From: Heterodera schachtii
Taxonomy: Eukaryota > Nematoda > Chromadorea > Rhabditida > Heteroderidae
Reading direction: 5' to 3'
Length of the DNA stretch: 64,000 nt
Assembly: GCA_023374025.1 (NCBI GenBank)
Contig: SIJG01000178.1
Span: 130,030-194,029, forward strand
Shown here: positions 13,134-25,944 of the stretch, piece by piece
Numbering within the stretch: position 1 is the first letter of the stretch
Layout: each line of letters begins with the position of its first letter
The notes under the pieces: generated by a model
Databases searched by the model: none
Seen by the model: only the letters and a program-made list of their open reading frames with translations
Told to the model about the DNA's origin: nothing
Program-made: the position numbers and the translations under genes

Positions 13134-14557
13134 AGTCCAATATTTGTTAATTTATGGGTCTAATGCCGTTTTAAAAAATTAAGAAAAAAAAGTTTTTAAT
13201 GTAAGAAAATTTTCTTTTTAATTAAATTTCAATTAAAAGTAATTTAATGAAAATACGAAAACTCTCCTACCAAAAACCCCGTGATTTCTCAGTTGCTGTT
13301 TTTAAAATGATTATTGTGGAGTGATCGAATTAATTTAAGCAAAGAATTTTCATAGAAAATTGATTACATTTTTATTCTTCTCTTTCTGGGTATTTACTTC
13401 TTATTTATAAATGTTTTAAATTAAGTTATATTCTTATTATTTAATATTTCCATTTTATTGAATAATATAAATAATTATTAAATTAAGTTATTAATAAATT
13501 TTTTATATTTTATAACTTTTATTTACTGCTGTTTAAATTGAATATTTAATAAAAGTTCAACGAAAAAGTCACTCAAAATTAATATAAAATTATGGTTTAA
13601 TAACTTTGATGAAAGGAACGATTATATATTTTTAAAGTTTTTTGTTATAATTTATATAATGTATTTTTCCCTATGTGTTTTTACAAGTTTCATTTACATA
13701 GACTTTAAAAATAATTGTTACTGCTATGATTCTTAATTTTATTAGCATTTTTTGATTTTGTTGAATGTTTTTTCGTATTTTAAAGAGTTGATAAATTTAT
13801 TTAATTTAAATTAAATAGGCTACGACTTGTACTTAAAAAATTTTACTTGTTTAAATTTAATGATTATTTAAAATCACTATTACAAAAAATAATCAGCTAA
13901 ATTCCAGTCGAAATTAAAATAAAAAAATGTGTGTGTATATATATATATATAAACTAAATATAAACGAGCAATAGTTATAAATGACCAAATGTTATATTTT
14001 TTATAAAAAAGAATAATAAAGTAAAAAAAAGTAATAAATTACTTTTGTCGAAAATTTTTTACAAACGTTATTATTTTTTATTTATTCTATTAATGCACAA
14101 ATTTAATTATTTAAATTGACAATAATAATTATAATTAAATATTCGTAAAATATTTAAAAAAATTAATTTTTAAAAGAACAGATTTCCTTAAAATTTATCT
14201 AAATAATAATATAAAAAATATTTCAATATAAATGTAAATATCATTGAAAGGAATAGTATGCATTACTTTTATTCATTTAATTAAAATAAAATTAAAAATA
14301 TATAAACCTAAAAAATAATTCAAACGACTGAGATATTTCCCAGAAATTGATAAATATTTAAAAATTACCTAAGAAGCAAAAACAAAAAAAATACACATTC
14401 AAAAATTTCAATTTCTTATGTAAATAAACATTTTTCAATTTAATTTTACGATTTATATCTTTTAATTAAGAAAAGATTTGTAATTACAATTTAGTTTTAT
14501 TTATAGCGATTCAATTATAAAAAGCAAAAATTGAGTTCTATTGATTTAAAATTGATA
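13134..14557. other. A+T-rich non-coding stretch with a TA microsatellite
   Basis: A GTGTGTGTATATAT... microsatellite occupies about 13928-13952. Nothing else is distinguishable. Confidence 0.55.
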
Positions 14558-14559
14558 TA

Positions 14560-15632
14560 CACTGTGTTACATTAAAATAGACGCACCCCGTTTTTTGTGA
14601 GTTTGACCACTTCCCATGAACCGATCAAGCTGAAATTTTAACGGTACGTAGCAATTCTGAAAATATTAAGATTCTAAAAAGGAGAAGGCGAAATGATGAC
14701 GGAAAAAAGATTTACGAATTTTTTTCCAAAAATGGGGTGTTACATTAAAATAGACGCACTTTTTCAGAAGGCTGTAACTTTTCGAGTTTAGCATTAAAAA
14801 ATCTGAAAAAATTCATTTAAGCTTATTTTTTGTACTGATCAAAAAAGTCATTTGCAACAAATTGATCAGATCACTCCTTTATGGTGATCTGAAAATCATA
14901 AAATGGCTTGAAACCGGGGAAATTTTAGAAAAAAAATCTTAGGGGGTTGGAAAAATTTTTTCGTGAAAAACCATTAAGGCCATCTGAAAGAGAAAAATTC
15001 TCTACAAAATGGCCTCTGGATGAGGGCTCTACGCCGCGTATCCGCTGAGGCGCGTTTGGTTGAAAATCGATGTCTCAAAAATGAAGGAAAAATGGCTTAA
15101 AATTGGTCATTTTTTTGGTTGTTGATATTTAAGCAAACGCGCCTCAGCGGATACGCGGCGTAGAGCCCTCATCCAGAGGCCATTTTGTAGAGAATTTTTC
15201 TCTTTCAGATGGCCTTAATGGTTTTTCACGAAAAAATTTTTCCAACCCCCTAAGATTTTTTTTCTAAAATTTCCCCGGTTTCAAGCCATTTTATGATTTT
15301 CAGATCACCATAAAGGAGTGATCTGATCAATTTGTTGCAAATGACTTTTTTGATCAGTACAAAAAATAAGCTTAAATGAATTTTTTCAGATTTTTTAATG
15401 CTAAACTCGAAAAGTTACAGCCTTCTGAAAAAGTGCGTCTATTTTAATGTAACACCCCATTTTTGGAAAAAAATTCGTAAATCTTTTTTCCGTCATCATT
15501 TCGCCTTCTCCTTTTTAGAATCTTAATATTTTCAGAATTGCTACGTACCGTTAAAATTTCAGCTTGATCGGTTCATGGGAAGTGGTCAAACTCACAAAAA
15601 ACGGGGTGCGTCTATTTTAATGTAACACAGTG
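14560..15632. mobile_element. 1,073-bp full palindrome, Tc1-like fold-back element (Pal1)
   Basis: Two arms of 499 bp (14560-15058 and 15134-15632) are reverse complements with no mismatch noticed on reading, around a 75-bp loop. The tips read CACTGTGTTACATT and are flanked by TA at 14558-14559 and 15633-15634, the Tc1/mariner target signature. Each arm carries the terminal word twice in the same direction: GTGTTACATTAAAATAGACG at 14564 and again at 14737, 173 bp further in, with mirror copies in the right arm. This outer-plus-inner layout is the IR/DR arrangement of Tc1-like transposons such as Sleeping Beauty. No transposase is encoded, so mobility would need a protein supplied elsewhere. 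The element at 33910-35021 is a diverged relative along the whole arm. Identical arms suggest a young insertion or recent correction of one arm by the other. Confidence 0.92.
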
Positions 15633-15634
15633 TA

Positions 15635-18410
15635 TGTTTAGATTTCAAAAAATATCAGGAATACATTTTATTTCTCTTCTTGCTTTGTTGGTTTCAAAAA
15701 ATATCGTTGTCCAAAGTCTTTTATCGATTATGAAGTTTTGTTAAGAACGAAGTCTTCATTTATCTCATTTAATTTAATTATTTTTACTTTTTAAATTTTA
15801 CAACACTCGGGGTAAAAACAATTTTTATATTTAATTCGTACAATGATTTTTTAAAATAATATTTGTTTATAGTTTAAATTGTATGATTTGATTGTTATAA
15901 TTCATTAATTGGTGCTATTTAAATTAATAATGATTTTTTAAATATGTTTTCCTTTTCCAAATTTTAAGAAGAGGGTTCATTCATATTACTTTTTATTTGC
16001 AAAAAATTGTAAATTTTACCTTACAAAAAGTTTACGCCTAAATCTAAATTAAATATTATTATAATTTGAAATTATGTAGTTAATTATTTTATTTCATTTA
16101 TTTATAAATTATTTTTTAATTTTTTAAGCAATTTATCTTAATATTTTATTAATCCAAATTTATTTTTCATTTTATTTACATGTTAATTAAAATTTTTCAA
16201 TATTTCCAAAAATTAAAAAATAATTTATAATTTATAAAACAATTTAGCAGAAAATAATATATTTAGCTCGTAAAAAACTTTTTTAATTAAATTAAATATG
16301 CTATTATTATTATTCTTATTTTGGTATTATATTTTAATTATTTGGTGCATTGACTTTTAATTTTAAATATCTTATTCTACAACATTTTTTTAGAAGTAAA
16401 TTTTAATTAATCTTTATACATTCTTATGAAAGAAAAATATAAATCTGATCACATGACAAATGAAGTTAATCCGATTATAAAAATTTTTAGACCATTATTC
16501 TTGGTTATCTGACTCGTGAATTGCTAAAGTGTCGAGTGAAGTTCGTGATTCAGCTGGAATTTTTTTTGTATCAATTATAATTTCTTTGCGTAATGAATAA
16601 TACAATAGTAATTTTTTAATTTTCATAATTATCCATTTATAGCAATAGTTTATATTTTTTATCCGTATTTTAAGTTTTTCTCAGTTTTTTTATCAGTGTA
16701 TTATTAGAAATAGTGTTAGTAGTTATTGTTTTTAATTATAATTTATCGTTTCTTTATGGAACTTAATAATATTTTATCCTTTTCTTGTCTTATTTTTTGC
16801 TAGTATTTTAATATTTTTGCATTTATTTCCTTTCATTGCGTAATAATTTAATTTTTTTTCTACACCTCTCTTCTTTTACATAAATTTTTTTACAAATTGT
16901 TGATTAAATTATTTATTAAATTTTATAAACTATCATTTTATTACCTTAAAATTTTATTTTTCAATAATTTTTATATTTTTTCAATTATTATACTACAGTT
17001 CCAAAGGTCTATTTATTTTTTGTTGTTAAATTAATGTTTTAGGTTTATGTTTTAACAATATCCGTTTTAAATTTTTTTATGTTAATTTTATATGGATTTA
17101 TTGTTGAAATAATATTATAATTTCAAAAAAAAATTTTTAATTAATCTTTTAATTAAGATTATTTTTAATTGTTTAATAATTTGTGAAAAAATTTCAAATT
17201 TTAGTTAAGAAAAAAAAATGACAAAATGATTTTTAAATTTGTTATTGCATTTTAAAAGTATTTGCATTATTTATGATTAAAACATAGAAAATTCATTAGT
17301 TTCTTCTATTTAATTTTTCTTGATGTACTTAAAGTAAAAGTACGTGAATTTTTCGCGACAGTAATTCATTTTATTTTGTTTTATCATATATTCATTCTTA
17401 GTTTTTTTGCTTAAAAATAACATATGAGATTTATTACATATAAAATTAAAAATATTATTTAATTTTAATTATTCCATTCACATTTAGATTTCTTTAATTG
17501 TTTGATTTATAAAAGTGCTTTGCTTGTAGGTTTTCATTTTTCTTATTTTTTCATTTTAAATTCCTATAGCCATTTAAATAAAAAATTTTATCAATTTATA
17601 TGAATAATAAAAATTAGGTTTTTTTGTCAGTATATATATTTTAATTAAGTATTCCCTGAGCCGAGTCCCAATTCCCGCCAAATTCAAATTGGTTTCATTT
17701 CGTAAAAACTGCCTAATTTTTTCTTTTTAAATCCCTTTTAATTTACTTTATGAAAAATAAAATTATTTCCAACTTTAAATTTTACACCGCAGTAAAAGTT
17801 ATTTGTTTTATTTTTTTACGATATAGAAAAGGAAGATAAATTACTTAATTTCATTAGAAATATTTGCGAATAAAAGCTTTTTTTGTAATTAGTTTTTTAA
17901 AATTAGTGAAATGATATTTTTTGAATTATTATCTTTTTTGCTCTTGTACTATGCCCAATGTTGACAATTTTTTGAGCTCCTTTCTTCAAAACAATTGAGC
18001 AAAAAAAGTTTTTTAACTAAAAGTTGCATCCCTAATGATAACAGATAGCAAAGAACTTGAATGAATTTAATGCATACATAAAAATTCAAAGTAATTGAAA
18101 TTTGCATTTAGATATATAAACAAATTGATTAAGCATATAAATGTATAAAATTCAAAACAAAACGACTTTATTACAGTTTCTGGCCAAATATGTTTTTAGA
18201 TAAATAATGAAAAAATAAATAAAATTTTAAGAAAATATAAAAAAACATATTCTCATCAGCAAAAAATAACAATAATATATTTTAAAAAGAATGAATTTAA
18301 AAAATGTTATTCTATTCGTACAAATTTTATAAAAATATTTAAAAAAATTAAAATAAATGATAATTTCTCTCACAATTATAAATGAATAAAACTAAATAAT
18401 CATTAGAAAT
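15635..18410. other. A+T-rich non-coding stretch
   Basis: Slightly G+C-richer words occur at 16495-16555 and 17648-17690, without a frame, repeat partner or element ends that I can support. Confidence 0.5.
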
Positions 18411-18684
18411 GGGTTTTTAGTGGAAAAAAATCCCAAATAATTAACAAAAAGTGGCAAAACATGCCGAAATAATGACAAAAATAGTGGCGAAAAATGAAAA
18501 CCTTCATTGGATGTTTTAATGAGCTTAAGTTAATTTAATCAAAAAATTAAAAAAAATAGGCTAACTTTTTCTCTTTTAATATTATGCGCTATTCTATTGC
18601 GTTACAAATTACCATTCTATTTGTTTTGTTTTTAAAATTGTGTCATCGAAAAATTTTGTCTTTTTTGCCACTAAAAAGTATCCC
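18411..18684. mobile_element. Small inverted-repeat element or MITE relic, about 275 bp
   Basis: The left end GGGTTTTTAGTGGAAAAAAA and the right end, read on the minus strand as GGGATACTTTTTAGTGGCAAA, match over about 18 bp with one small gap. The left interior carries ATGCCGAAATAATGACAAAA, shared with 3.77 and 55.3 kb. A 55.2-kb segment starts similarly (CATTAGAGAAGTGATTTTTAG against CATTAGAAATGGGTTTTTAG here). No clear target duplication was found, so the boundaries are approximate. Confidence 0.5.
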
Positions 18685-18777
18685 TATTAAAGTAAAAAAT
18701 AATAAAGGAAAAAAAATACAAAATAGAAATTTAAATAACTAATTATATATTGTTATAAATAAAAAAATATTTCATTT

Positions 18778-19018
18778 AATATATAGAAGAAATATTAAAA
18801 AAAACATTTATTTAAATCAATTCAAATATTAATTTAATGAGGTGACCATCGAAGTCCTCAGAAAATAACCGTGAAACGAACATGAATTAACAATTACATT
18901 TAAAATTGATTTTAAAATATAACTTATAATTTCAGCATATTAATCGTACAGAATAAAATTTAAAAAACTATTCACTTAAACCTAATAAATGATAAATAAA
19001 ATAACAACAATAAATTTA
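18778..19018 (+). repeat. Direct duplication, left copy (about 240 bp)
   Basis: From the words GAAGAAATATTAAAAAAAAC to ATAACAACAATAAATTTA this segment matches 19709-19939 in the same direction. The outer thirds are nearly identical; the middle differs by small insertions and substitutions around CCATCGAAGTCCTCA. Copies are offset by about 930 bp. Confidence 0.85.
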
Positions 19019-19535
19019 TTAAAAAGATTTGTATAAATATAATTACAAATAGTTTATGACAATTATTAGTATATATTTGCCAAAGAAATTAGTTTTTTTG
19101 GAACATGAATTAATTATATTTTATTAGCGACATACATCAAATCATATATGCAAATTATGTAGTGCATTTTAAATGGGTAATAATAACTATTTGTCAAAAT
19201 ATATAGTTCCAAATGAATAGTTAAATAAGAGATTATATAATATAAATAAAGAAATATTTATTATAATATATAAATGTAACAGATATTTTTATTAAAGATA
19301 AACTATTTATTTTTAAAATATTGAAACTTTTTTCTCCGCAATTTCTAAAAACGCTTATACCAAACCCTAAATTTTTGAATCCGATGGTTTTCAAAAAAAT
19401 CCCCTGTGGTGAAAAGATAGCACTATCACATAAATACTAAACTAAAAAATAAATAAAGGAAAATATAAAGTCAAAATTTAATTAAATAATTATATATATT
19501 GTTAAATTGATAGTTAAAGATTAAACTAGTTAAGC

Positions 19536-19655
19536 CCCGACCCCGAGCCCCCCGACCCGATCCGAGGCGTTTTTTGACCTATTCCCCGACCCGACCCCTG
19601 ACATGTCGTCCCCCGAGGAGCCCGACCCCCGACTTTTTGCCCCCGACCAAGAATT
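19536..19655. repeat. CCCCGACCC-rich tract (hAT-like subterminal style)
   Basis: Repeated CCCCGACCCGA and CCCCCGA words cover this tract, in sharp contrast to its A+T-rich neighbours. It lies between the two copies of the direct duplication. The design (short G+C words in direct order) resembles the 9.2 and 57.3-kb repeats and the hAT ends at 43.7 and 44.9 kb, but the word itself differs. No terminal inverted repeat was paired with confidence. Confidence 0.5.
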
Positions 19656-19708
19656 ATTATTTGGGGCAAAATCAGCACAAGGAAATTTAGTCTAAATGAA
19701 AAAAATTA

Positions 19709-19939
19709 AATATATTGAAGAAATATTAAAAAAAACATTTATTTATATCAATTCAAATATTAATTTAATGAGGTGCCATCGAAGTCCTCACAAATCAGAC
19801 AACGAGGAGCGTCAAGCAAACATGAAATAACAAACTAACAATATCTTATAATTTCAGCATATTATCGTACAGAATAAAATTTAAAAAACTATTCACTTAA
19901 ACCTAATAAATGATAAATAAAATAACAACAATAAATTTA
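19709..19939 (+). repeat. Direct duplication, right copy
   Basis: Partner of 18778-19018. This copy carries ACAACGAGGAGCGTCAAGC where the left copy has a different run, and it lacks several bases of the left copy. The pair could be the edges of a larger duplicated segment or a tandem duplication interrupted by the C-rich element. Confidence 0.85.
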
Positions 19940-20714
19940 ACAAAAGAATTGTATACAGTATTAATTAATAATAAGGTTAATTACGTTATTAATAAAAATA
20001 AATGAAATCTTAAAATAATTAAACAAATTTAAAAAATAAAAGAACATGATTAATAGAAATCATTATCTTACTGAATTTAAAAATAATATTTAATAGTAAA
20101 TTAAACTTGAATGGATATATTTAAAAAAAAACAATTTAACTTATACTGAATTTTACGCTAAAATAAATGCTTATTAAATTTATTAATACTAAAATGGAAA
20201 ATATAATAAAAAAATAATAAGTCTATTAAAATTCAATTAAAATAATAAAATAATATCCATTCTTTATATTATTAATAAAAAGAAATAATCAAATTTAATA
20301 AAAAAAAAAAGAAAAGAAAAAGATAGCAAAATAAATTTTATGTTTTTTTTATAATTTACGAAAATTATTAATTAAAAATTTAATTATAAATTTTACATAT
20401 GAAATTATTTTTTTAGAAAAGATTAGTAACAATTGGAAAATGGCGGCAACGAGAAAGCACATTGATATACTCCTAGCCGACCAGACATGAAAATGCAGTT
20501 TAAAAACAACGTGCAAAATAAAAAAAATTTTCAAAATATATTTTATAAATTCAACAAATAATAATAAATTTTTTGTCTTACTAAATACTCATTTTTCATC
20601 ATTTAATTTACAATAATTGAATATATTTATAAATGTAAGTAATTAAATTTTATTAATTTAATTCTTCGATATTAAATTAATTATTTTATAAATATTAGTA
20701 CTTATAGTAAGTAC

Positions 20715-20890
20715 TGTAAGGCGCCATGGGCTCAACCAATCAGCAGAAGGAGGGATTGCCCCTTCCGATCACTCCCTTCGCCACTGTCTCCTTATAACTT
20801 CATTTCAAAAACAATCCGCAGAAAAGTAATGAAATAAAAAAAAATCCCCACCCTTCCCCGTGTCCAATTCCAAAATGGGGGGTACAACAT
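20715..20890. repeat. G+C-rich islet, probable DNA-transposon end debris
   Basis: On the minus strand the islet reads CAGTGGCGAAGGGAGTGATC (20786 downward) and then GGGGCAATCCC. A CAGTGGCG-plus-G-run tip followed by GGCAAT-like words is a common style of DNA-transposon end in invertebrates. A 23-codon plus-strand frame (20726-20797, beginning ATGGGC after GCGCC) and a second C-rich stretch (20846-20885) lie in the same islet. I read the whole as mobile-element debris; no opposite end was confirmed. Confidence 0.4.
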
Positions 20891-21029
20891 TTTAAACTAT
20901 AAAGCAAGACAAAGAAATTATTAAGCAATAAAATAACAAAACTGAAAATAAATATTCAAATATTTTTGGTTTTATAAAGAATAAAAATTTATAAAATTGC
21001 ATCAAAAAAGCAAATAAATTTTACAACAA

Positions 21030-21115
21030 TGTCGCGAAAGTGACGATGGTACGATCGGAAGCCCAATTTTAAATTCCCTTTTTTATGTCTTTTCATCGAT
21101 CCCCACTGGCCCCTC
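21030..21115. repeat. G+C-elevated patch next to transposon debris
   Basis: Words such as GTCGCGAAAGTGACGATGG and CCCCACTGGCCCCTCC stand out from the background. The latter resembles the reverse of the CAGTGG tip at 20.78 kb, which could make this the other side of a decayed element. The pairing is weak. Confidence 0.3.
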
Positions 21116-22269
21116 CTCAATTAAAAATATATAGCAACAAATGATAAACAAGTGAAAAAAAAGCTAGGTTAATATATAAAGCAAAAGTATTTTTATTTTA
21201 AACTCACTCAATGCATAAAATATAAATTCTGAATATGATCAATCATGGCGGAAACAAAATGAATATATAATTAAAAAATAATTATTTAAGTTTTATTAAA
21301 AATAATTCAATTATTTTTCTATAGATAATCCAGTACAAATACTTGGAATAAACATTTTTCATTATATGTATGAAATAAATCTAAACATGCAAAATAATAA
21401 TAAGAAATATAGAAGATAACCAGGAAATAAGTTCAAATAAAATAATATATTTTTATTTAACTTATAAATATATTAAAGGTTTTTACGGAAAACAACAATT
21501 TTTAAATACAAATTAATGAAAATAATTTCTAAAACAATTTATCTTATTCGTTACATTTATATTTCAAGCAACAAATTATCTATGAAATTTTAAATTAAAA
21601 AATTTCTATGTACAATTATGCAATAAGATTGATCAAAAACACAATATTAAATTCTTAGCATAATGTCAGAAGTAAGAAATAGGAAATTTTAATAATTTTA
21701 TATTCTTATTTAAACAAATTATTGACATGGGAATAAATTTTCATAGAATTTCAATCATATTTATTTCTTGTTAAATAATTATGGTGCAAATAAAATCTAA
21801 TCAAAAAAATCATTAATATAAATAAACAAAAATTTGATGATTTATGTTCTACAAACATTAAAAAAAATACGAAATAAAAATTTCAAAATATAAACACTTT
21901 AATATAAATATTAATATTTCTTCAGTTTATATTGATTGGTCAATTTGAAATTACGTAAAAACTAAACAATTCTGTGAGAAATTATTAAAATTAAATTTTA
22001 AGACAAATTTATTCTCTTAGTCCATACAACTATTTATAAAGTTTTATAATATTTTTAAAGAAATAAACGACTTTTCATAAGTGTCTTTATAATTTTAAAT
22101 TATAATAAATTATTTATTAATGGCAAAAAAGATAAGCCAAAAAACATTTATTATTTATGCATTTAAATATTACTATTTTTATTATTTATTAATTTATTTT
22201 ATAGCATATGAATTAGTTTTTTTGAATTTTCCAGTATAGAAAATCTAGAATTTAATAATTTTTTATAAT
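21116..22269. other. A+T-rich non-coding stretch
   Basis: No frame, repeat or element end seen. Confidence 0.55.
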
Positions 22270-22359
22270 TTAATCGTTCGAGAAGAAGATGCCAATAATA
22301 ATCTCGCCTTCTGCAATTCTTGGCGTGCTTTGCGTAGCTTCTCTCATGTAATAAGACAT
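22270..22359 (-). CDS. Possible exon or gene relic, 29-codon frame
   Basis: On the minus strand an ATG at 22359 opens a 29-codon frame ending in TAA at 22270-22272. The middle reads REATQSTPRIAEGEIIIGIF. Unlike the neighbouring frames it uses G+C-containing codons and a balanced mix of charged and hydrophobic residues. The G+C content jumps at both edges of the frame, which is what an exon in an A+T-rich genome looks like. A stop lies six codons upstream of the ATG, so a coding segment could extend only slightly further. I do not recognise the protein. It could be the last exon of a gene, a decayed exon or a chance islet. Confidence 0.25.
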   Translation of the reverse strand: MSYYMREATQSTPRIAEGEIIIGIFFSND

Positions 22360-23589
22360 TAATAATTGTAAATATTAAAATCTTTTTTTAGATTCAATTT
22401 GTATAAAGCAAAACAAATCGACATAATATTTTTTTGTTATTTCATATTATTAATTTATTTAAATATAATTCTTTTCGAGCGGAAATTTATATAAAAGCCA
22501 AATAAACCGACATAAGATATTTTATGTTTAATGGATTTTTTTTTTACTTAAAATTTCGAGAAATTAATTTTTATTCAGTAATTGTTAAAAAATTTTTAAG
22601 TCAAACACTTTTTTCCAGTTGACTTATTCATTTTATTTTTAGGGTATAATGTTTTGCTTTGTTTTGTTTTATTCTTCGCCAAATATTAAAGTTTATCTGC
22701 AATTTCTCCTTACATTTTTAATTTGATAGTTAATTCTTTATTAATATAGTGGTATTATTTTTTTAATCAATGTTCACATACTAACTTAGAGTAATTTATT
22801 CGATTTAAATATAGATTTTTCAAAAAATTTTAAATTTTTCTTGCATCTAAATCCTCCAAATAACCCGATAATTTCACACTTTCTTCTGCTTTTTATTTTA
22901 TTAAATTATTATCAAAATTATTATTGAGCACTTACTGCATTTTTCGTAATATTTATTTTTATTAATTGATAATTATATCATTTCCAATTTTATTTTATTT
23001 TTTATTGTATAATTTTCTAACTTAATTTATACGTATTCAATTTCTTATTCATTAAATATTGCATATATAATCATTTCGGTTTTTACTTTATATTTGAATT
23101 TTTCATTTGTTCATTTTAATTTAATGTCACGCCAATTCCCTATTTCCACACGTAAATGCATGTTGATTTTTATTTGTGTTTGAATTTTGTGAACTTTGTA
23201 CTTTTTATATAATTTGAAATGATTCAACGCGTTCTCAAAATATGAATGATTATATATAATTATTGTGTTTTATTTTTTCATTTACTGCTATTGTACAAAT
23301 ATTTTTATTGATTTAGAAATCTTATGATTAATTCTGACATAATAAATATCTTGTCCCTTTCAGTTATTCTTCCATATTACCTTTTATGAATATTTAAAAA
23401 AAATGTTTTTATTTTCAAAAAATAATATTATCATTAATTATAAAGTAAAACCTTTCAAATTAACAAAATAAAAAAATAATTAAAATATTTTTGGAAAGTT
23501 TGATCCTAAAATCAGAAAAGTGATGGTTTTATTTAATTTTTTCTTTATTTTATATTTTACAATTAATTACTGAATTTATTTATTTTTAA

Positions 23590-23662
23590 ATTATTTTTAG
23601 CTGCTAGAATCATGGCTTCCCGCTCCATCATCGCTTCAATTGTGCAATTTTTCACTTTTTAA
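23590..23662. other. G+C-elevated coding-like islet
   Basis: After the acceptor-like TTATTTTTAG (23591-23600) the plus strand has ATGGCT at 23612 with a 16-codon frame (MASRSIIASIVQFFTF). The minus strand is also open and protein-like across the islet, including IEAMMEREAMILAAK. Both readings are short and unsupported by a second exon. This may be an exon relic on either strand. Confidence 0.2.
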
Positions 23663-25935
23663 TAATAATTTGTTTATTTGATTCAAAAAATATTTTTTAC
23701 AATTTAGGTACACACTTTAATGTTTTTTAATATTTTTTGGTAAAAAATTGAACTTTTGGGCCGTTTTTTTTAAATCTCCTTTTAAAATTTTTTTTTGCAT
23801 TAATTAGTATAATATTTAGTATTTCAATTAGCAAAAATTTTTTTCTTTTTTTATTAAATTATTTATTGACACAATAGAGTAATTCAATGTTTTTTAATTA
23901 ATTAATTATAAAAAACAATTTCTATTAAGGCAAGGATGATTTAATTTTATTTATGAATTTAATTTTATAAAATATCTATGTAAATTTTGTAATTTCTTTA
24001 ATATAATTTTATATTTATTCGAAAACGTTCAATCAATTTATCATAAATTGTGCTTTTTACAGGAATAAATTAATTTCAAAAATTAACAAAAAAATCGATT
24101 TCTAATTTATTTATAAATAATGAAATATTTAATCCAATATCGTTTTTTGAGTAGCATTTCAATCAAATATTCAATTTTAAATAAAAAATAATTGCATATA
24201 TATATACAATTTAATTAACCAAATGCCTAGAACTTGTGTTGTGTTTCCATGACGAGGATAAATTTAAAATTTTGACTATTACGAAGGTTCATAAATTTGA
24301 AAAACTTTTCGAATTAAAAAAACAATTTAATAAATCTGTATTAAAATAATTTATTAATTTAAAAAAATATTATTAATATTAACAAATTGTGAATTACAAT
24401 AATTTTTAAAAAAATGCATTTTTATTAATGAAAAAACAAATATTCTAATAATAATAATAATAATAATTTTTATAACAAATTAAACATATTTTTAATATTT
24501 CATAATTGGTACTTTATTTTTTCTATTAATGAATAATTATAATGTTTTAATTTGATGTTTTCAATACGACGGGCTAATTTGAATAATTTAAAAAATATAA
24601 AAAAATTTTAATACTATTTAAATTTGTAATTATTTAATAAATATATTGTTTCTTTATTTTAAAATTATTATGTTTTTTTTTAATTATCACAACGACGCAC
24701 CAAATGACTATGGAATTCTGTAAAAATTAATTATTTTTTTAAATTTGATATTATTTTTATTGCTTTCCTTAAATTGCTAGTCAAATGCTGCAAAATTTCT
24801 TAGTGAAATTGCAATAATTTATATCGAATATTATTTAGGTATTTTCATTTATGTTTAAACATTTTTTCATTTCCATTTATTCTGTCGTTTTTTTGGACAC
24901 TCAATGAGTTTTTGAGAAGTTTTTCTCGATTATTTTTTTTGTTTTATTTTAATATTAAATCTTATTTTTATAATTATTTAGCTGATGTATTATTTTTATA
25001 TAATCATTTATATGTATTTTAATTAACAAAATAGTATTATAATATATTTATTTGTTTCTTATTTTTTTAAATTTTTTTTAAATATTGATTTCTTTTCTTT
25101 TTTCCATTTAAATTTATATAAAAAAATTTTTTACTGAATATTTATCTTATCTTATTTTTGTATGAAATAATATTATTACACCATATGCCTTTCTAAATTA
25201 AAAGAATATTTTTATTATTTCGTATTGTATTAAATAATAATAAATTTTGCGTGTGCAAATAAGCAAATAGAATTTATTTATTTAGATTGTTATTTTTGTT
25301 TGTTTATTATGGTTTTAGAAAGTTTTACTTAATCATTTGATAATACATGATAAAATTAATTATCACACACAATGAATTTATTTTTATTAATTATATTTTT
25401 TACGACAATATTTTATTGTTTTTTCTTTTTTTTTCTGAGTAATTTTTTAGGGCCTTTTAAAATTTTTAATATAAATAATAAAAATAATCTCAAAAGAATA
25501 TTAATTTATTCATTTACCAAAGTAATCTAACAAATTAACGAGGAAATGGGGAGATAAATCTCTAATTCTAAAAAGGTATACAAATAATATTATATAATTT
25601 CAATATTTTATTATTTAAATAATTATTGTTTATTTTCTAAATTATTTTTATTGCTCATTTGTTAGCAAAGATGGACGAAATTGCTTCCATTTTACCATAT
25701 TAAATTTGCCGTACTATAAAATTGCCGAAAAACATGCTAAGCTTTTATTTTAATTTTAAATTTTTTTCAAATAACTTCATGAAATTATTTTTTTAGTCTA
25801 AATTATATTTTATAAAGATTGATTATTTATTTATTTTGGACATTTTTTAATGATTAAAATATTTTTATGAGTATATAATATCAAATAAATGAAAATGACT
25901 AGTGCCATTTTCCAGCGCTTTCTATATTAATGAAT
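23663..25935. other. A+T-rich non-coding stretch with an AAT microsatellite
   Basis: An (AAT)n run of about seven units occupies 24445-24466. Otherwise no structure is visible. Confidence 0.55.
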
Positions 25936-25944
25936 ATATTTTTT

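Noticed and set aside
20726..20797. 23-codon frame starting MGSTNQQKEG after a good start context
   Set aside because: The islet looks like a CAGTGGCG-type transposon end and no further exon was found.
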